A stretch of DNA of 56,198 nt from Nitrospirota bacterium (GTDB lineage: Bacteria > Nitrospirota_A > Leptospirillia > Leptospirillales > Leptospirillaceae): NCBI GenBank assembly GCA_021838585.1, contig JAKCDE010000009.1:1-56198 (forward strand), in the 5' to 3' direction. This document shows positions 26,817 through 34,809 of this stretch, piece after piece (the stretch's first letter is position 1; every line of letters starts with the position of its first letter). Under the pieces are notes generated by a model. The model had not been told where the DNA came from and made no database searches. It saw only the letters and a program-made list of their open reading frames with translations. Both the position numbers and the translations under genes were made by a program.

Positions 26817-28496
26817 ATGTCGGGTATTATCGGGGTCATGAACATCGGCCAGTCCGGGATCGAGGCCAACGAGGCGGCCCTCAAGACCGCTGGACACAAT
26901 CTTTCCAATGTCAACACGCCCGGGTATTCCCGGGAGCGCGTCAATTTCGAGCAGCACGTTCCGGACATGGGCCATCCGGGAATGATGGGATCCGGGGTCG
27001 ATGCCCAAAGGATCCGGCGTGTGGTCAATCATTTCCTGGAAAACCAGTCGACCCGCCAAAAGACGACCCTCGGCTTCTGGGAATCCTCCCGAACCTCTCT
27101 GGGAGAGATCGATTCCTACTATTTCCATGCCCAGTCGGAAGGGCTTTCCCGGGACCTCTCCCGTTTTTTCAACCATTGGGAAACGGTGGCCAACCATCCC
27201 GCCGATCGGGCCGCCCGCTCAACGCTCATCACCTACGGCCGCAATCTCGGCCAGGATTTTCACCAGATGACCGCTCTTTATGCCGAGGCCCGGAACCGTC
27301 TGGGCCACCAGATCGAGGACCAGGTCACGAAGATCAATGCGCGCATTGCGCGGATCGCCGAACTGAACCACAGCATTCTGGCGGCCCGGGGACGGGGCGA
27401 GGACCCGAACACCTTTTTGGACGAGCGCACCCGGCTGGCAACCGAGGTTTCACGGCTTACGAATGCCCATTTTTTCCATGACAAGGACGGCTCCCTGAAC
27501 CTTCATCTGGGGGGCCAGTCGGCCTTTTCGGCGGATAAGGTCGGTCACATGACGGCGTTGTTCGACCCCGTGCGCGACCGCTACAGGATCGAGTTCGCCC
27601 CTCCCTCCCATTCCGGGCCTCCCATCGACATCACCGACCGTGTCCGGGGCGGAACGCTCGGGGGCTATCTCGATGTCCGGGACCACAAGATGAAGGCGAT
27701 GCAGCACCATCTCGATCTCCTGGCCTACCAGCTGGTGAACAGCGTCAACGCGATCCATTCGCGGGGCTTTGGGCTGTCGGGCCAGACCGGGGTCAACTTC
27801 TTCCATCCGACCGTCGACGTGGCGCGGACGAAGGGAGAAGGGACAGGATCCCTGGTCGCCAACGTGGAAGATGCCTCCGACGTCCTGCCGGCGGTGGATG
27901 TCGAGGTCGATGCGACCGGGGTGAAGGTTTTTTCCCACTCCGACCATGTCCTTCTGGGAAGCGCCAAGGTCACGGAGGGTGTCGGGCAGGTCTCTGCGGG
28001 AGGGTACGCCATTCGGGTCATGGCCCCGAAAAAGGGAGCGGAAAGCTATCTCGTCTCGGGCGGAGGGCACGTAGACGGGGCTGCGCTCCATATGGATGTC
28101 ACGAACATGACGGCGGACGATATCGCCGCCGCCCAATCGGTCGCGACTCCCGGAAAGAACGAGGGGGACAATGCGAACGCCCATCAGATTTTTTATCTTT
28201 CCCAGAAGCATCTTCGTTTTCCGGGCGAGGACGAGCCTTCCTCGATTTACGAGTACTACGCCTCCGGGGTGGCCCGTGTCGGAGCCTGGGCCCGACAGGC
28301 CCGCTTAAACGACAAGGCCCAGGTCGCTATCTCGCAGAGCCTTGAAAATCAGAGGCTCTCTGTGTCGGGGGTCTCGATCGCCAACGAGTCGGCCAAGATC
28401 ATCCGTTTCGAAAAGGCCTATCAGGCCTCGGCCAATCTCATCCAGATGGTGAACAGGCTTCTCGACACTCTCGTGCGCCTTCCCAACAGCGGCTGA
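26817..28496 (+). CDS. flgK: Hook-associated protein 1 FlgK
   Basis: 559 residues. The N-terminal rod/hook motif GLxxxxxALxTxxHNLSNVNTPGYSRERV is recognisable (AALKTAGHNLSNVNTPGYS), followed by the FlgK-specific helical region, and the C-terminal domain ends SANLIQMVNRLLDTLVRL. It joins hook to filament. TGGAGGGG lies upstream of the ATG. Confidence 0.95.
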   Translation: MSGIIGVMNIGQSGIEANEAALKTAGHNLSNVNTPGYSRERVNFEQHVPDMGHPGMMGSGVDAQRIRRVVNHFLENQSTRQKTTLGFWESSRTSLGEIDSYYFHAQSEGLSRDLSRFFNHWETVANHPADRAARSTLITYGRNLGQDFHQMTALYAEARNRLGHQIEDQVTKINARIARIAELNHSILAARGRGEDPNTFLDERTRLATEVSRLTNAHFFHDKDGSLNLHLGGQSAFSADKVGHMTALFDPVRDRYRIEFAPPSHSGPPIDITDRVRGGTLGGYLDVRDHKMKAMQHHLDLLAYQLVNSVNAIHSRGFGLSGQTGVNFFHPTVDVARTKGEGTGSLVANVEDASDVLPAVDVEVDATGVKVFSHSDHVLLGSAKVTEGVGQVSAGGYAIRVMAPKKGAESYLVSGGGHVDGAALHMDVTNMTADDIAAAQSVATPGKNEGDNANAHQIFYLSQKHLRFPGEDEPSSIYEYYASGVARVGAWARQARLNDKAQVAISQSLENQRLSVSGVSIANESAKIIRFEKAYQASANLIQMVNRLLDTLVRLPNSG

Positions 28497-28508
28497 TAAG
28501 GGGGGAGA

Positions 28509-29447
28509 ATGATCCGGGTGACAGGACTCATGACCGACCGGTCCCTCATGGCCAACCATGATCGGGCGACTGAAAATCTCTACGAGGCCGAACGCCAGGT
28601 CTCCTCGGGAAAACGGGCCGACACGCCGGGGGATGCCCCGGAGGCCATGAGCGAGGTCCTTCGCATCAACCGCTCGCTTGCGGTCACGGGACAGATCATC
28701 CAGAACGCCCGGGAAGGGGCGAGCCGGATCTCCCTGATGGAAAGCATCCTGACCCAGATCGACAACGTGATGATCCGGGCCAAGGGACTCGCCATCCGCC
28801 AGGCGAACGGAACGATGGACGCCGAGGACCGGAGGATCGCCGCGGAAGAGGCCGCCAGGCTTCTCGAACAGACTGTCGCCCTGGCCAACACCCGCGGCGG
28901 GGAACAGTATCTCTTCGGAGGGACCAACATCAGCATCCCCCCCTTCCTGCTCGGGGATTCCCAAAAGGATCCCTACCTGGTTTCCTACCAGGGCAACCAC
29001 AAAAGCTCCACGATCCAGCAGGGATTCACGCCGAGCTTCCGGCAGGCCGGACTGATGCGGACAACCGTCTCCGGAGACGAGGTCCTGGGAGATTCGAAGA
29101 AGAACCCGGATGGTCCCCTGGCCTTTCCCGCATTGCGCCGATTTGTCCAGGGTCTCAAAAACAATGACGATGCGGCCATCCACAATGCCATCGGGGAGCT
29201 CGATCTTGCGGTTCGCTCCATCTCCGAGCGTTCGGCCGTTTTGGGGACCTACGAGCGCTCCCTCAGAAGCACCATCGCCCGCCTCGAGAAATACCGGACC
29301 GATCTCAAGGTCCTTCGGAGCGAAACGGAAGATGTGGACATTCCCAAGGCCGCGTCCCGCATGGCCCTGTCCCAGAACCTGCTCGAGGTGTCGGCCAAGG
29401 CGAGCCGGAACATCCTCCAGAATGTGCAGAATGTTCTCTTCCATTGA
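28509..29447 (+). CDS. flgL: Hook-associated protein 3 FlgL
   Basis: 312 residues, flagellin-like. The N-terminus is IRVTGLMTDRSLMANHDRAT. The segments VSSGKRADTPGDAPEAMSEV and GGEQYLFGGTNISIPPFLLG are typical of FlgL. The C-terminus (AASRMALSQNLLEVSAKASR) matches the D0 helix. It lies 12 bases after flgK and 30 bases before the CsrA-FliW gene. Confidence 0.94.
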   Translation: MIRVTGLMTDRSLMANHDRATENLYEAERQVSSGKRADTPGDAPEAMSEVLRINRSLAVTGQIIQNAREGASRISLMESILTQIDNVMIRAKGLAIRQANGTMDAEDRRIAAEEAARLLEQTVALANTRGGEQYLFGGTNISIPPFLLGDSQKDPYLVSYQGNHKSSTIQQGFTPSFRQAGLMRTTVSGDEVLGDSKKNPDGPLAFPALRRFVQGLKNNDDAAIHNAIGELDLAVRSISERSAVLGTYERSLRSTIARLEKYRTDLKVLRSETEDVDIPKAASRMALSQNLLEVSAKASRNILQNVQNVLFH

Positions 29448-29477
29448 CCGGGACGCCTTGACGAGAGGGAGCTTTCC

Positions 29478-30170
29478 ATGCTGATCCTGACGCGAAAAAT
29501 CGGAGAAGGCATCCGGATCGGCCCCTCGGTCCACCTCGTCGTCCTTGAGGTAAAGGGTGGCGCGGTCCGGATCGGGATCGAGGCCCCCGAAGGGGTCCTC
29601 ATTCACAGGGACGAGGTCCTGGCCCGGATCACGGAAGAAAACAGAAAGGCGACCGGGACCTCCCGGGACAAGGTGGAGGGGGAGGCCCTGCTGCCGTCTC
29701 CAGGCCCGGGAGGCGCGATGAAGGTCTTTGATACGAAACGCTTCGGAAGGATCCCGGTGGAGGACGAGCGGATCATCATCTTCCCCGACGGCCTTCTGGG
29801 ATTCCCCGCTTCCCGGCGGTTCGTCCTTCTCGAGACGGCCGAAAACGGAATCTTCTACTGGCTTCAGTCCCTCGATGATCCCGCCCTGGCCTTCGTGGTG
29901 ATCGATCCGGTCCATCTGATTCCCGATTACAAGGACCGGCTTCTTCTCCCGGATTGGGATCGGGAATTCTTCGACCCGGAAGGCCCGGCCACTCTCCATG
30001 CCATGGCCATCGTCACCTTTTCGGAGACGGGGGCCTCGGCGAATCTCCAGGGGCCCTTGCTCGTCCGGGAGAACGACCGGCTGGGCCGGCAGATCGTTCT
30101 GGCCGAGTCGGACACCTGGCTTCGCATGCCCGTTTTCCTCCCGGAAGAGAAAGGCGGAGGGCCCTCCTAA
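29478..30170 (+). CDS. CsrA-FliW fusion protein
   Basis: 230 residues in one uninterrupted frame. Residues 1-60 are a complete CsrA (MLILTRKIGEGIRIG, RIGIEAPEGVLIHRDEV with the RNA-binding Arg of the HRxEV motif). A 20-residue linker follows. Residues 81-230 are a complete FliW (MKVFDTKRFGRIPV, IIFPDGLLGFPASRRFVLLE, DPALAFVVIDP). In other bacteria FliW is a separate protein that binds CsrA and relieves repression of flagellin translation. Here antagonist and repressor are linked in one chain. M81 (29718) has its own GGGAGG site and could start free FliW. It sits directly before flagellin 2, its probable target. Confidence 0.93.
   Translation: MLILTRKIGEGIRIGPSVHLVVLEVKGGAVRIGIEAPEGVLIHRDEVLARITEENRKATGTSRDKVEGEALLPSPGPGGAMKVFDTKRFGRIPVEDERIIIFPDGLLGFPASRRFVLLETAENGIFYWLQSLDDPALAFVVIDPVHLIPDYKDRLLLPDWDREFFDPEGPATLHAMAIVTFSETGASANLQGPLLVRENDRLGRQIVLAESDTWLRMPVFLPEEKGGGPS
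29708..29720 (+). promoter_or_regulatory. Internal ribosome site and start codon for FliW
   Basis: GGGAGG at 29708-29713 lies 4 bases before the in-frame ATG at 29718, which begins exactly at the canonical FliW N-terminus (MKVFDTKRFG). Both the fusion and free FliW could therefore be made from one message. Spacing is slightly short for a strong site. Confidence 0.5.
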
Positions 30171-30194
30171 AGTATTTCGGCATCCTGCCGATGA
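30168..30194 (+). promoter_or_regulatory. Sigma-28 (FliA) promoter for flagellin 2
   Basis: TAAAGTAT (30168-30175), 11 bases, then GCCGATGA (30187-30194): near-perfect sigma-28 consensus with canonical spacing. The TAA of the -35 is also the stop codon of the CsrA-FliW gene. Transcription should start near 30201, giving a leader of about 90 bases. Confidence 0.92.
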
Positions 30195-30203
30195 GATCCT
30201 TGG

Positions 30204-30219
30204 AACGGTGAGGACCGTT
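30204..30219 (+). promoter_or_regulatory. Candidate CsrA-binding hairpin in flagellin 2 leader
   Basis: AACGGTGAGGACCGTT is a perfect inverted repeat. With the weak closing pair open it gives a 5-bp stem and a TGAGGA hexaloop exposing GGA, the form CsrA prefers. It is at the predicted 5' end of the transcript. A second GGA lies in the AAGGAGG ribosome site at about 30279-30285. Two GGA sites, one over the ribosome site, is the arrangement known for the hag leader of Bacillus subtilis. Confidence 0.55.
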
Positions 30220-30290
30220 GTCCCGGTCAAGTCGCCGGGTGACCAAGGACAAGGCCAGGGATGAGGCCGGAATAACCCAAGGAGGGTATC

Positions 30291-31118
30291 ATGAGCGGTT
30301 TGATCATCAACGACAACATGGCATCGCTGAATGCGCAGTACAACCTGAACGAAACGCAGCGATCCCTGAACAAGCACATTAACCGGCTCTCCTCAGGCTA
30401 TCGCGTGAACACTCCCGCGGACGATCCTGCCGGGTATTCGATCTCCCAGCGCATGGGCGGTCAGATCAAATCCTATGCGGCGGCCATCCGGAACGCCAAT
30501 GACGGATCGAGCCTGCTGCAGACGGCGAACGGAGCCCTTCAGACCGACAACACCATCATTCTGAAGATGCGACAGCTGGCCATCGAGGCGGCCAACAGCA
30601 CCTATTCGCCGAAGGACCTCAAGGTCCTGAACCAGGAATACCAGCACCTCAAGTCGGAAATCACCCGTATCGCGAAGGTCACCGACTTCAACGGGATGAA
30701 ACTTCTCGACGGAAGCCATTCGGATTTCAAGTTCCATGTCGGCATCTACACGACCTTCAGCGACCGGTTGCATGTGAAGGTCGGAAAGGTCGACGCCGGG
30801 GAGTTGGGGATCGATGGCACGGACATTCTGAACAGAAACGACGCCAAGCATTCGGTGGACCAGCTCGACAAGGCTCTCGACCGGATCAACGAACTGCAGG
30901 GCAACATCGGTGCCATCCAGGACCGGATGGAATGGACGATCCGGAACCTGAACACCGCAACCACCAACGTCCAGGCGAGCCGGGCCGGAATCCGCGACGT
31001 GGATTTCGCCGGAGAAACCGCCAGGTTCACAAAGAGACAGATCCTGTCCCAGTCGGGCGCGGCCGTGCTGGCGCAGGCGAACCTCATCCCACAGGCAGCC
31101 ATCAAGCTGCTCCCTTAG
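30291..31118 (+). CDS. Flagellin 2
   Basis: 275 residues with conserved flagellin termini (NDNMASLNAQYNLNETQRSL, INRLSSGYRVNTPADDPAGY; C-terminal MEWTIRNLNTATTNVQASRA and IPQAAIKLLP). The short middle (about 150-190) lacks outer domains and differs from flagellin 1. It has its own sigma-28 promoter and a likely CsrA-controlled leader, with a double hairpin after the stop, so it is probably the main filament subunit. Confidence 0.96.
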   Translation: MSGLIINDNMASLNAQYNLNETQRSLNKHINRLSSGYRVNTPADDPAGYSISQRMGGQIKSYAAAIRNANDGSSLLQTANGALQTDNTIILKMRQLAIEAANSTYSPKDLKVLNQEYQHLKSEITRIAKVTDFNGMKLLDGSHSDFKFHVGIYTTFSDRLHVKVGKVDAGELGIDGTDILNRNDAKHSVDQLDKALDRINELQGNIGAIQDRMEWTIRNLNTATTNVQASRAGIRDVDFAGETARFTKRQILSQSGAAVLAQANLIPQAAIKLLP

Positions 31119-31120
31119 CC

Positions 31121-31176
31121 AGGCCCGCCCGCCGGGCCTAGGGACTGGCCGGCTCAATGCCGGCCAGCCCTATTTG
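31121..31176 (+). terminator. Tandem hairpins after flagellin 2
   Basis: First hairpin AGGCCCG/CGGGCCT (31121-31139), then a stronger one with arms CTGGCCGGC and GCCGGCCAG around TCAAT (31145-31167), followed by CCCTATTTGTT. The T-run is imperfect, so termination may be partial and fliD may be partly read through. Confidence 0.7.
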
Positions 31177-31251
31177 TTCTGATGCGACCTGCCTGATGCG
31201 GGTTTTTCGCGGTTCATGGAGGGGTTTTCGGAGCGAGATCTGGAGGTCAAT

Positions 31252-32703
31252 GTGAGCGGAATTTCCGGAGGGATCCCGGGAGCCGGGGCCCCGCAGGACG
31301 CATCCCCGCATCGCATGCGGATCACGAACATGGCGGCCCTCTCTCAGGGGCTCGACACGGAAAAGCTTGTCGAGGCGAACCTTCAGGCGGCTGCGGTTCC
31401 CCTCGAGCAGATGGAGCAGCACCAGGCCGATCTCGAAGGACAGGCCGGCATCTGGCGCCAGATCCAGCAGAAGCTGGACGGCTTCCTCAAGGTTTCCGGG
31501 AACCTGAACCTGAAGGAGGACTTCAACGCCTTCAAAAGCATCGTTCCCCCCCATTCCGCTTTCACTGTCACCCCTGGTCCCGGGGCCTCTTTAGGTTCCT
31601 ACAGCGTCTCCGTGGCCTCCCTCGCCAAGCCGGGCGTTCTCGTGTCGTCGGGATTCCCTGACAAGGACAAGACCTCCGTACTCAATATTCCCCCCGACGG
31701 GGCCTTTTCCCATGCGACCATGACCTTCCTGATCGGGAACCACCTGATCGGGGGCCATCTCCGTACGGTCCGTCTCGACAAGGATACGGGGTTCACGATG
31801 GAGGATCTGGCCCAGGCCATCAACAACGCCAATATCGGGATCCATGCCATGGTCATGCGAACGGGCGCCCCGGGGGCCCCGTATTCCCTGTCGCTCTCGT
31901 CGACGAAGAACGGGGTGAATTTTCGGGTCATGGAGCAGGAAGGTCTGGACTTCTCTTTCCGGACGGTCCAGAAGGGCAGCATGGCCCATCTCAATGTCAA
32001 CGGAGTCCCGGTCCAGTCGGAGTCCAACGACGTGGCGGACGCCATTCCCGGATCGGTGATCCATCTTCGGCAGACCACGGGCCCGACGCCGACGACAGCC
32101 TCCATCGTGCACAATACCAAGACCATCAAGACAAACATCGGGTCGATGGTCAAGTCCTACAACGATCTTCTGGATTTCCTCGACAAGGAATCCCGGGTCA
32201 ATCCGGCAACGGGTCAGGGAGGCCCCCTCCTCGGTGCCTACTCGGTCATCGACCTCCGGAACCGCCTGGGAACGGCCCTGACACGGGCCCTCCCCGACAA
32301 GGTTCAGGGGAAATACCGCACCCTTGCCGATGTGGGAATCACCTTCCAGAGGAACGGCCATCTTTCCTTCGACCAGGGAAAGCTCGACAAGGCGTTGGCC
32401 TCCAATTACGACGACGTGGTCCATCTCATGACCGGATCCGGGGGAACGCCGGGTGTGACCGCCTCCCTCCACGAGATCCTGACGGAGTTCGCAAATCCCG
32501 CCAGCGGCCCGCTCGCGGGCGAGATCGCGGATGTCAACGCCCAGGAGAGGACGAACGTCCGTCAAATGACCCGGAAGCAGGACGAGCTAGCCACCCTGAA
32601 GGATCAGCTCGAGGAAAAGTATTCGGGACTCCAGAGCCTTCTGGGAGGTCTCAACGCCAAGCAGGCTTATGTTAGCCAGCAAATCGCCCGAGGAGTGATC
32701 TAG
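31252..32703 (+). CDS. fliD: Flagellar filament cap protein FliD
   Basis: About 483 residues from the GTG at 31252, chosen because GGAGGT lies 4 bases upstream. An in-frame ATG at 31216 has no ribosome site. FliD features: N-terminal MAALSQGLDTEKLVEANLQA, a central TIKTNIGSMVKSYNDLLDFL region, and a C-terminal coiled coil ending GLQSLLGGLNAKQAYVSQQI in overlapping form. It caps the growing filament. Confidence 0.93.
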   Translation: MSGISGGIPGAGAPQDASPHRMRITNMAALSQGLDTEKLVEANLQAAAVPLEQMEQHQADLEGQAGIWRQIQQKLDGFLKVSGNLNLKEDFNAFKSIVPPHSAFTVTPGPGASLGSYSVSVASLAKPGVLVSSGFPDKDKTSVLNIPPDGAFSHATMTFLIGNHLIGGHLRTVRLDKDTGFTMEDLAQAINNANIGIHAMVMRTGAPGAPYSLSLSSTKNGVNFRVMEQEGLDFSFRTVQKGSMAHLNVNGVPVQSESNDVADAIPGSVIHLRQTTGPTPTTASIVHNTKTIKTNIGSMVKSYNDLLDFLDKESRVNPATGQGGPLLGAYSVIDLRNRLGTALTRALPDKVQGKYRTLADVGITFQRNGHLSFDQGKLDKALASNYDDVVHLMTGSGGTPGVTASLHEILTEFANPASGPLAGEIADVNAQERTNVRQMTRKQDELATLKDQLEEKYSGLQSLLGGLNAKQAYVSQQIARGVI

Positions 32704-32704
32704 G

Positions 32705-32735
32705 GGTGAGGAGGACTCTTCCGTCCTCCCTCACC
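32705..32735 (+). other. Stable hairpin between fliD and fliS
   Basis: GGTGAGGAGGAC pairs with GTCCTCCCTCACC around TCTTCC with a single bulge, starting 2 bases after the fliD stop. No T-run follows, so it is more likely a 3'-end-stabilising or attenuating structure than a simple terminator. Confidence 0.6.
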
Positions 32736-32773
32736 GCAATTCATCACCCACAGAGCGATGAGAGGATCCGTGC

Positions 32774-33220
32774 ATGAACCAATACGCCGCCGCAACCTAC
32801 CGTCAGACTTTGGAAAGCACGCTCTCTCCGGCCGATCTCCTGATCCGTCTCTATGAAGGAGCGATCCGGTGTGTGGACATCATCAAGGAATCGGCCCGGT
32901 CGGGGGACATTCCCCGAAGGGCGGATGCTGTCAACAGGCTGACGGGCATTCTTTCGGAGCTGGCCTCCGCCGTGGACGGCCAGGAGCCGAAAGATCTGTC
33001 CGATTCCCTCGTCTCCCTCTATCTTTTTCTGATCCAGGAGGTGACGTTGGCCAATGTGGCCGGCGAGCTCTGCCGGCTCGATCCGGTGAGGGAGATCATT
33101 TCCGATCTCCTTGGGACCTGGCGCGCGGCGGTCCTCTCTTCGAGAAAGTCCGCCTTGCCTTTTCCTCCCAAGGCGGACGGTGCCGCACCCCCCCGCCGCT
33201 CCCTGTCGGTGCGCGGATGA
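32774..33220 (+). CDS. fliS: Flagellin export chaperone FliS
   Basis: 148 residues. FliS signature near the start (QYAAATYRQTLESTLSPADL, then LIRLYEGAIRCVDI), a helical bundle, and a variable basic C-terminal tail (about 125-148). It binds the flagellin C-terminus in the cytoplasm. In species with FliW it works alongside that system. Confidence 0.93.
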   Translation: MNQYAAATYRQTLESTLSPADLLIRLYEGAIRCVDIIKESARSGDIPRRADAVNRLTGILSELASAVDGQEPKDLSDSLVSLYLFLIQEVTLANVAGELCRLDPVREIISDLLGTWRAAVLSSRKSALPFPPKADGAAPPRRSLSVRG

Positions 33221-33603
33221 CCCGCGACCCGGGGCAGGCGCTGGCTGCAGAATTCATGGGGCAGCTCGAGACCCTCTATGAAAAGGTGTCCCTCGGAGAA
33301 GGGGGCCGGACTCTTTCCCTGGCCGAGGTCGAACGACTTGATCTGAAACCTCTTCTGGAAGCTCAGGAGGCCCTTGACCAGGCGAACGTGGCCTTGTCGG
33401 ACTTTCTCACCCCACCCGAATCGGTGACGCTCCTCCATCGTATCGACATCCTGATCCGCTGCCTCGCGCCTTTCGGACGGGAGGACGGACCTCTCGCCTC
33501 CCGTCTTTCCGCCCTTTCAGGCCAGGGACCGCAGGGAGCCTACGCGAAGGCCTCCCGGCAGTCGGCCGCTCTCTTCGGACAAAAAACCCTGGGGCAGGGT
33601 TAG
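33217..33603 (+). CDS. Hypothetical protein in the FliT position
   Basis: 128 residues from the ATG at 33217, overlapping the fliS stop (ATGA). Mostly helical (AAEFMGQLETLYEKVSLGEG, LLEAQEALDQANVALSDFL). FliT-type chaperones are small helical proteins encoded just after fliS, so a FliD chaperone role is reasonable, but sequence similarity is not convincing. Confidence 0.5.
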   Translation: MTRDPGQALAAEFMGQLETLYEKVSLGEGGRTLSLAEVERLDLKPLLEAQEALDQANVALSDFLTPPESVTLLHRIDILIRCLAPFGREDGPLASRLSALSGQGPQGAYAKASRQSAALFGQKTLGQG

Positions 33604-33759
33604 GGAGTTCCCTTTGCCGCCGCGGGTTCGATCGCCCTCGTCAGGGGGCGGACCCTTTCGGATGACAGTTTTCTGACAGGGAAAGAAAGTCCCGGGATCC
33701 CTTCCGTGCGGGAATAAAATTCCCCTTCCTCCTTCGCATTCCTGATATTTCTCCTTTGC

Positions 33760-33779
33760 TTTATAGTGTTTATGATAAA
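33760..33779 (+). repeat. Second copy of the palindromic AT-rich motif
   Basis: TTTATAGTGTTTATGATAAA, 17/20 identical to 20630-20649, ends 21 bases before the -24 element at 33800 (15 bases at the other copy). The surrounding 33604-33840 is otherwise non-coding, and its AT-rich part stands out from the window. A small hairpin GGGAAT/ATTCCC lies at 33709-33723. Confidence 0.45.
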
Positions 33780-33799
33780 TGATGCCTCTTTTTTTGCCC

Positions 33800-33815
33800 T
33801 GGCATAAAAAATGCG
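33800..33815 (+). promoter_or_regulatory. Sigma-54 promoter for the glycosyltransferase operon
   Basis: TGGCATAAAAAATGCG has GG and GC 12 bases apart and the TGGCA core; the -12 element is ATGC rather than TTGC. It lies 26 bases before the first glycosyltransferase gene, the same layout as the promoter before flgF. This ties the cluster to the flagellar regulon. Confidence 0.8.
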
Positions 33816-33840
33816 TAATAGGGGGGCAAGGGAGGTCGTC

Positions 33841-34809
33841 ATGAATATCCTGATGCTTTATACCGCCATTCCCCATACGACGGGACGCTATCTCGAAAAA
33901 GCCCTGAGAGAGGTCTCAACGCTCCGCTCCTGTGGCCCGACCGTCTCGGAGAACGTTCTTCGAGCCTGGGATCTGGGGGCGATTTCCAGTCGGGTCCGGC
34001 CTCACGACCTTCCTTGCGAACGGGTGTCTGCGAAGGATGTCCGCGAGGGACTTCCGGGGTTCCGTCCCGACTGGATCCTCTTCGTGGAGAGCGGGGTCTG
34101 GTTCGAGATGCCGATCCTCGATGAATGGGCGGGGCCCAAAGCCTGCTATCTGATCGACACCCATCTTTTTCCCGGCGACCACCTCGTCCTCGCCAGCCGC
34201 TTCGATGTCGTCTTCCTCGCCCAGAAAGCCTATGTGGAAATTTTCAGGGAACGCCTCGGCCTTCCGGTCTACTGGCTTCCGCTGGCCGCCGATCCGCAGA
34301 TCCACCGACCCTGGGAGGTGTCGGAGACGTTCGACGTGGCGATCTGCTCCTCTCCGTTGCCGAATCCGGATCGCAGGTCCCGCCGGCTCGCACGTCTTGG
34401 AATCCATTGTTCCCTGGGACAGAAAAGGGCCTTCCTGGAAGAGATGGCGCGCTTTCTCTCCTCGGCGAAGCTCCTTTTCAACTCCGCCGTCAAGGACGAC
34501 CTGAACATGCGGGTCTTCGAAAGCATGGCCATCGGCAAGTGTCTTCTGACCGATCCCGTTCCGGGCCTTCTGGACCTCTTCGTTCCCGACGTCGACCTTG
34601 TCCTGTATGACGACGTCGATCTCGTGGACAAGCTCCGCTTTCTTCTCGGCCACCCCGAGGCCCGGGAGCGGATCGCCGCCTCCGGAAGAAAAAAGATTCT
34701 CGGCAGCCACACCTATCGCCATCGGGCGCGCTCTCTCGTCCGCATCCTGTCCGACAACCCCGGCGTCCTCAGCAAAGGAGAAGAACATGCTGCGTATTCT
34801 CACGTTTAA
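33841..34809 (+). CDS. CgeB-like glycosyltransferase
   Basis: 322 residues from the ATG at 33841 with GGGAGG upstream. The C-terminal third carries a GT-B nucleotide-sugar-binding pattern of the CgeB/Glyco_trans_1_2 type (SAKLLFNSAVKDDLNMRVFE, SMAIGKCLLTD). The N-terminal half has FRPDWILFVESGVWFEMP and a DTHLFPGDH segment, as in CgeB proteins. No membrane helix. It is the first gene of the sigma-54 operon and overlaps the next by 23 bases. The acceptor is unknown; flagellin is the obvious candidate. Confidence 0.8.
   Translation: MNILMLYTAIPHTTGRYLEKALREVSTLRSCGPTVSENVLRAWDLGAISSRVRPHDLPCERVSAKDVREGLPGFRPDWILFVESGVWFEMPILDEWAGPKACYLIDTHLFPGDHLVLASRFDVVFLAQKAYVEIFRERLGLPVYWLPLAADPQIHRPWEVSETFDVAICSSPLPNPDRRSRRLARLGIHCSLGQKRAFLEEMARFLSSAKLLFNSAVKDDLNMRVFESMAIGKCLLTDPVPGLLDLFVPDVDLVLYDDVDLVDKLRFLLGHPEARERIAASGRKKILGSHTYRHRARSLVRILSDNPGVLSKGEEHAAYSHV

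Noticed and set aside
28305..30377. A 690-codon minus-strand open frame over flgL and the CsrA-FliW gene
   Set aside because: Same kind of shadow; the plus-strand proteins are clearly conserved and the minus frame has no recognisable motif.
31147..31162. Sigma-54-like TGGCCGGCTCAATGCC before fliD
   Set aside because: The GG/GC spacing fits, but these bases are the arms of the hairpin after flagellin 2, which explains them fully.
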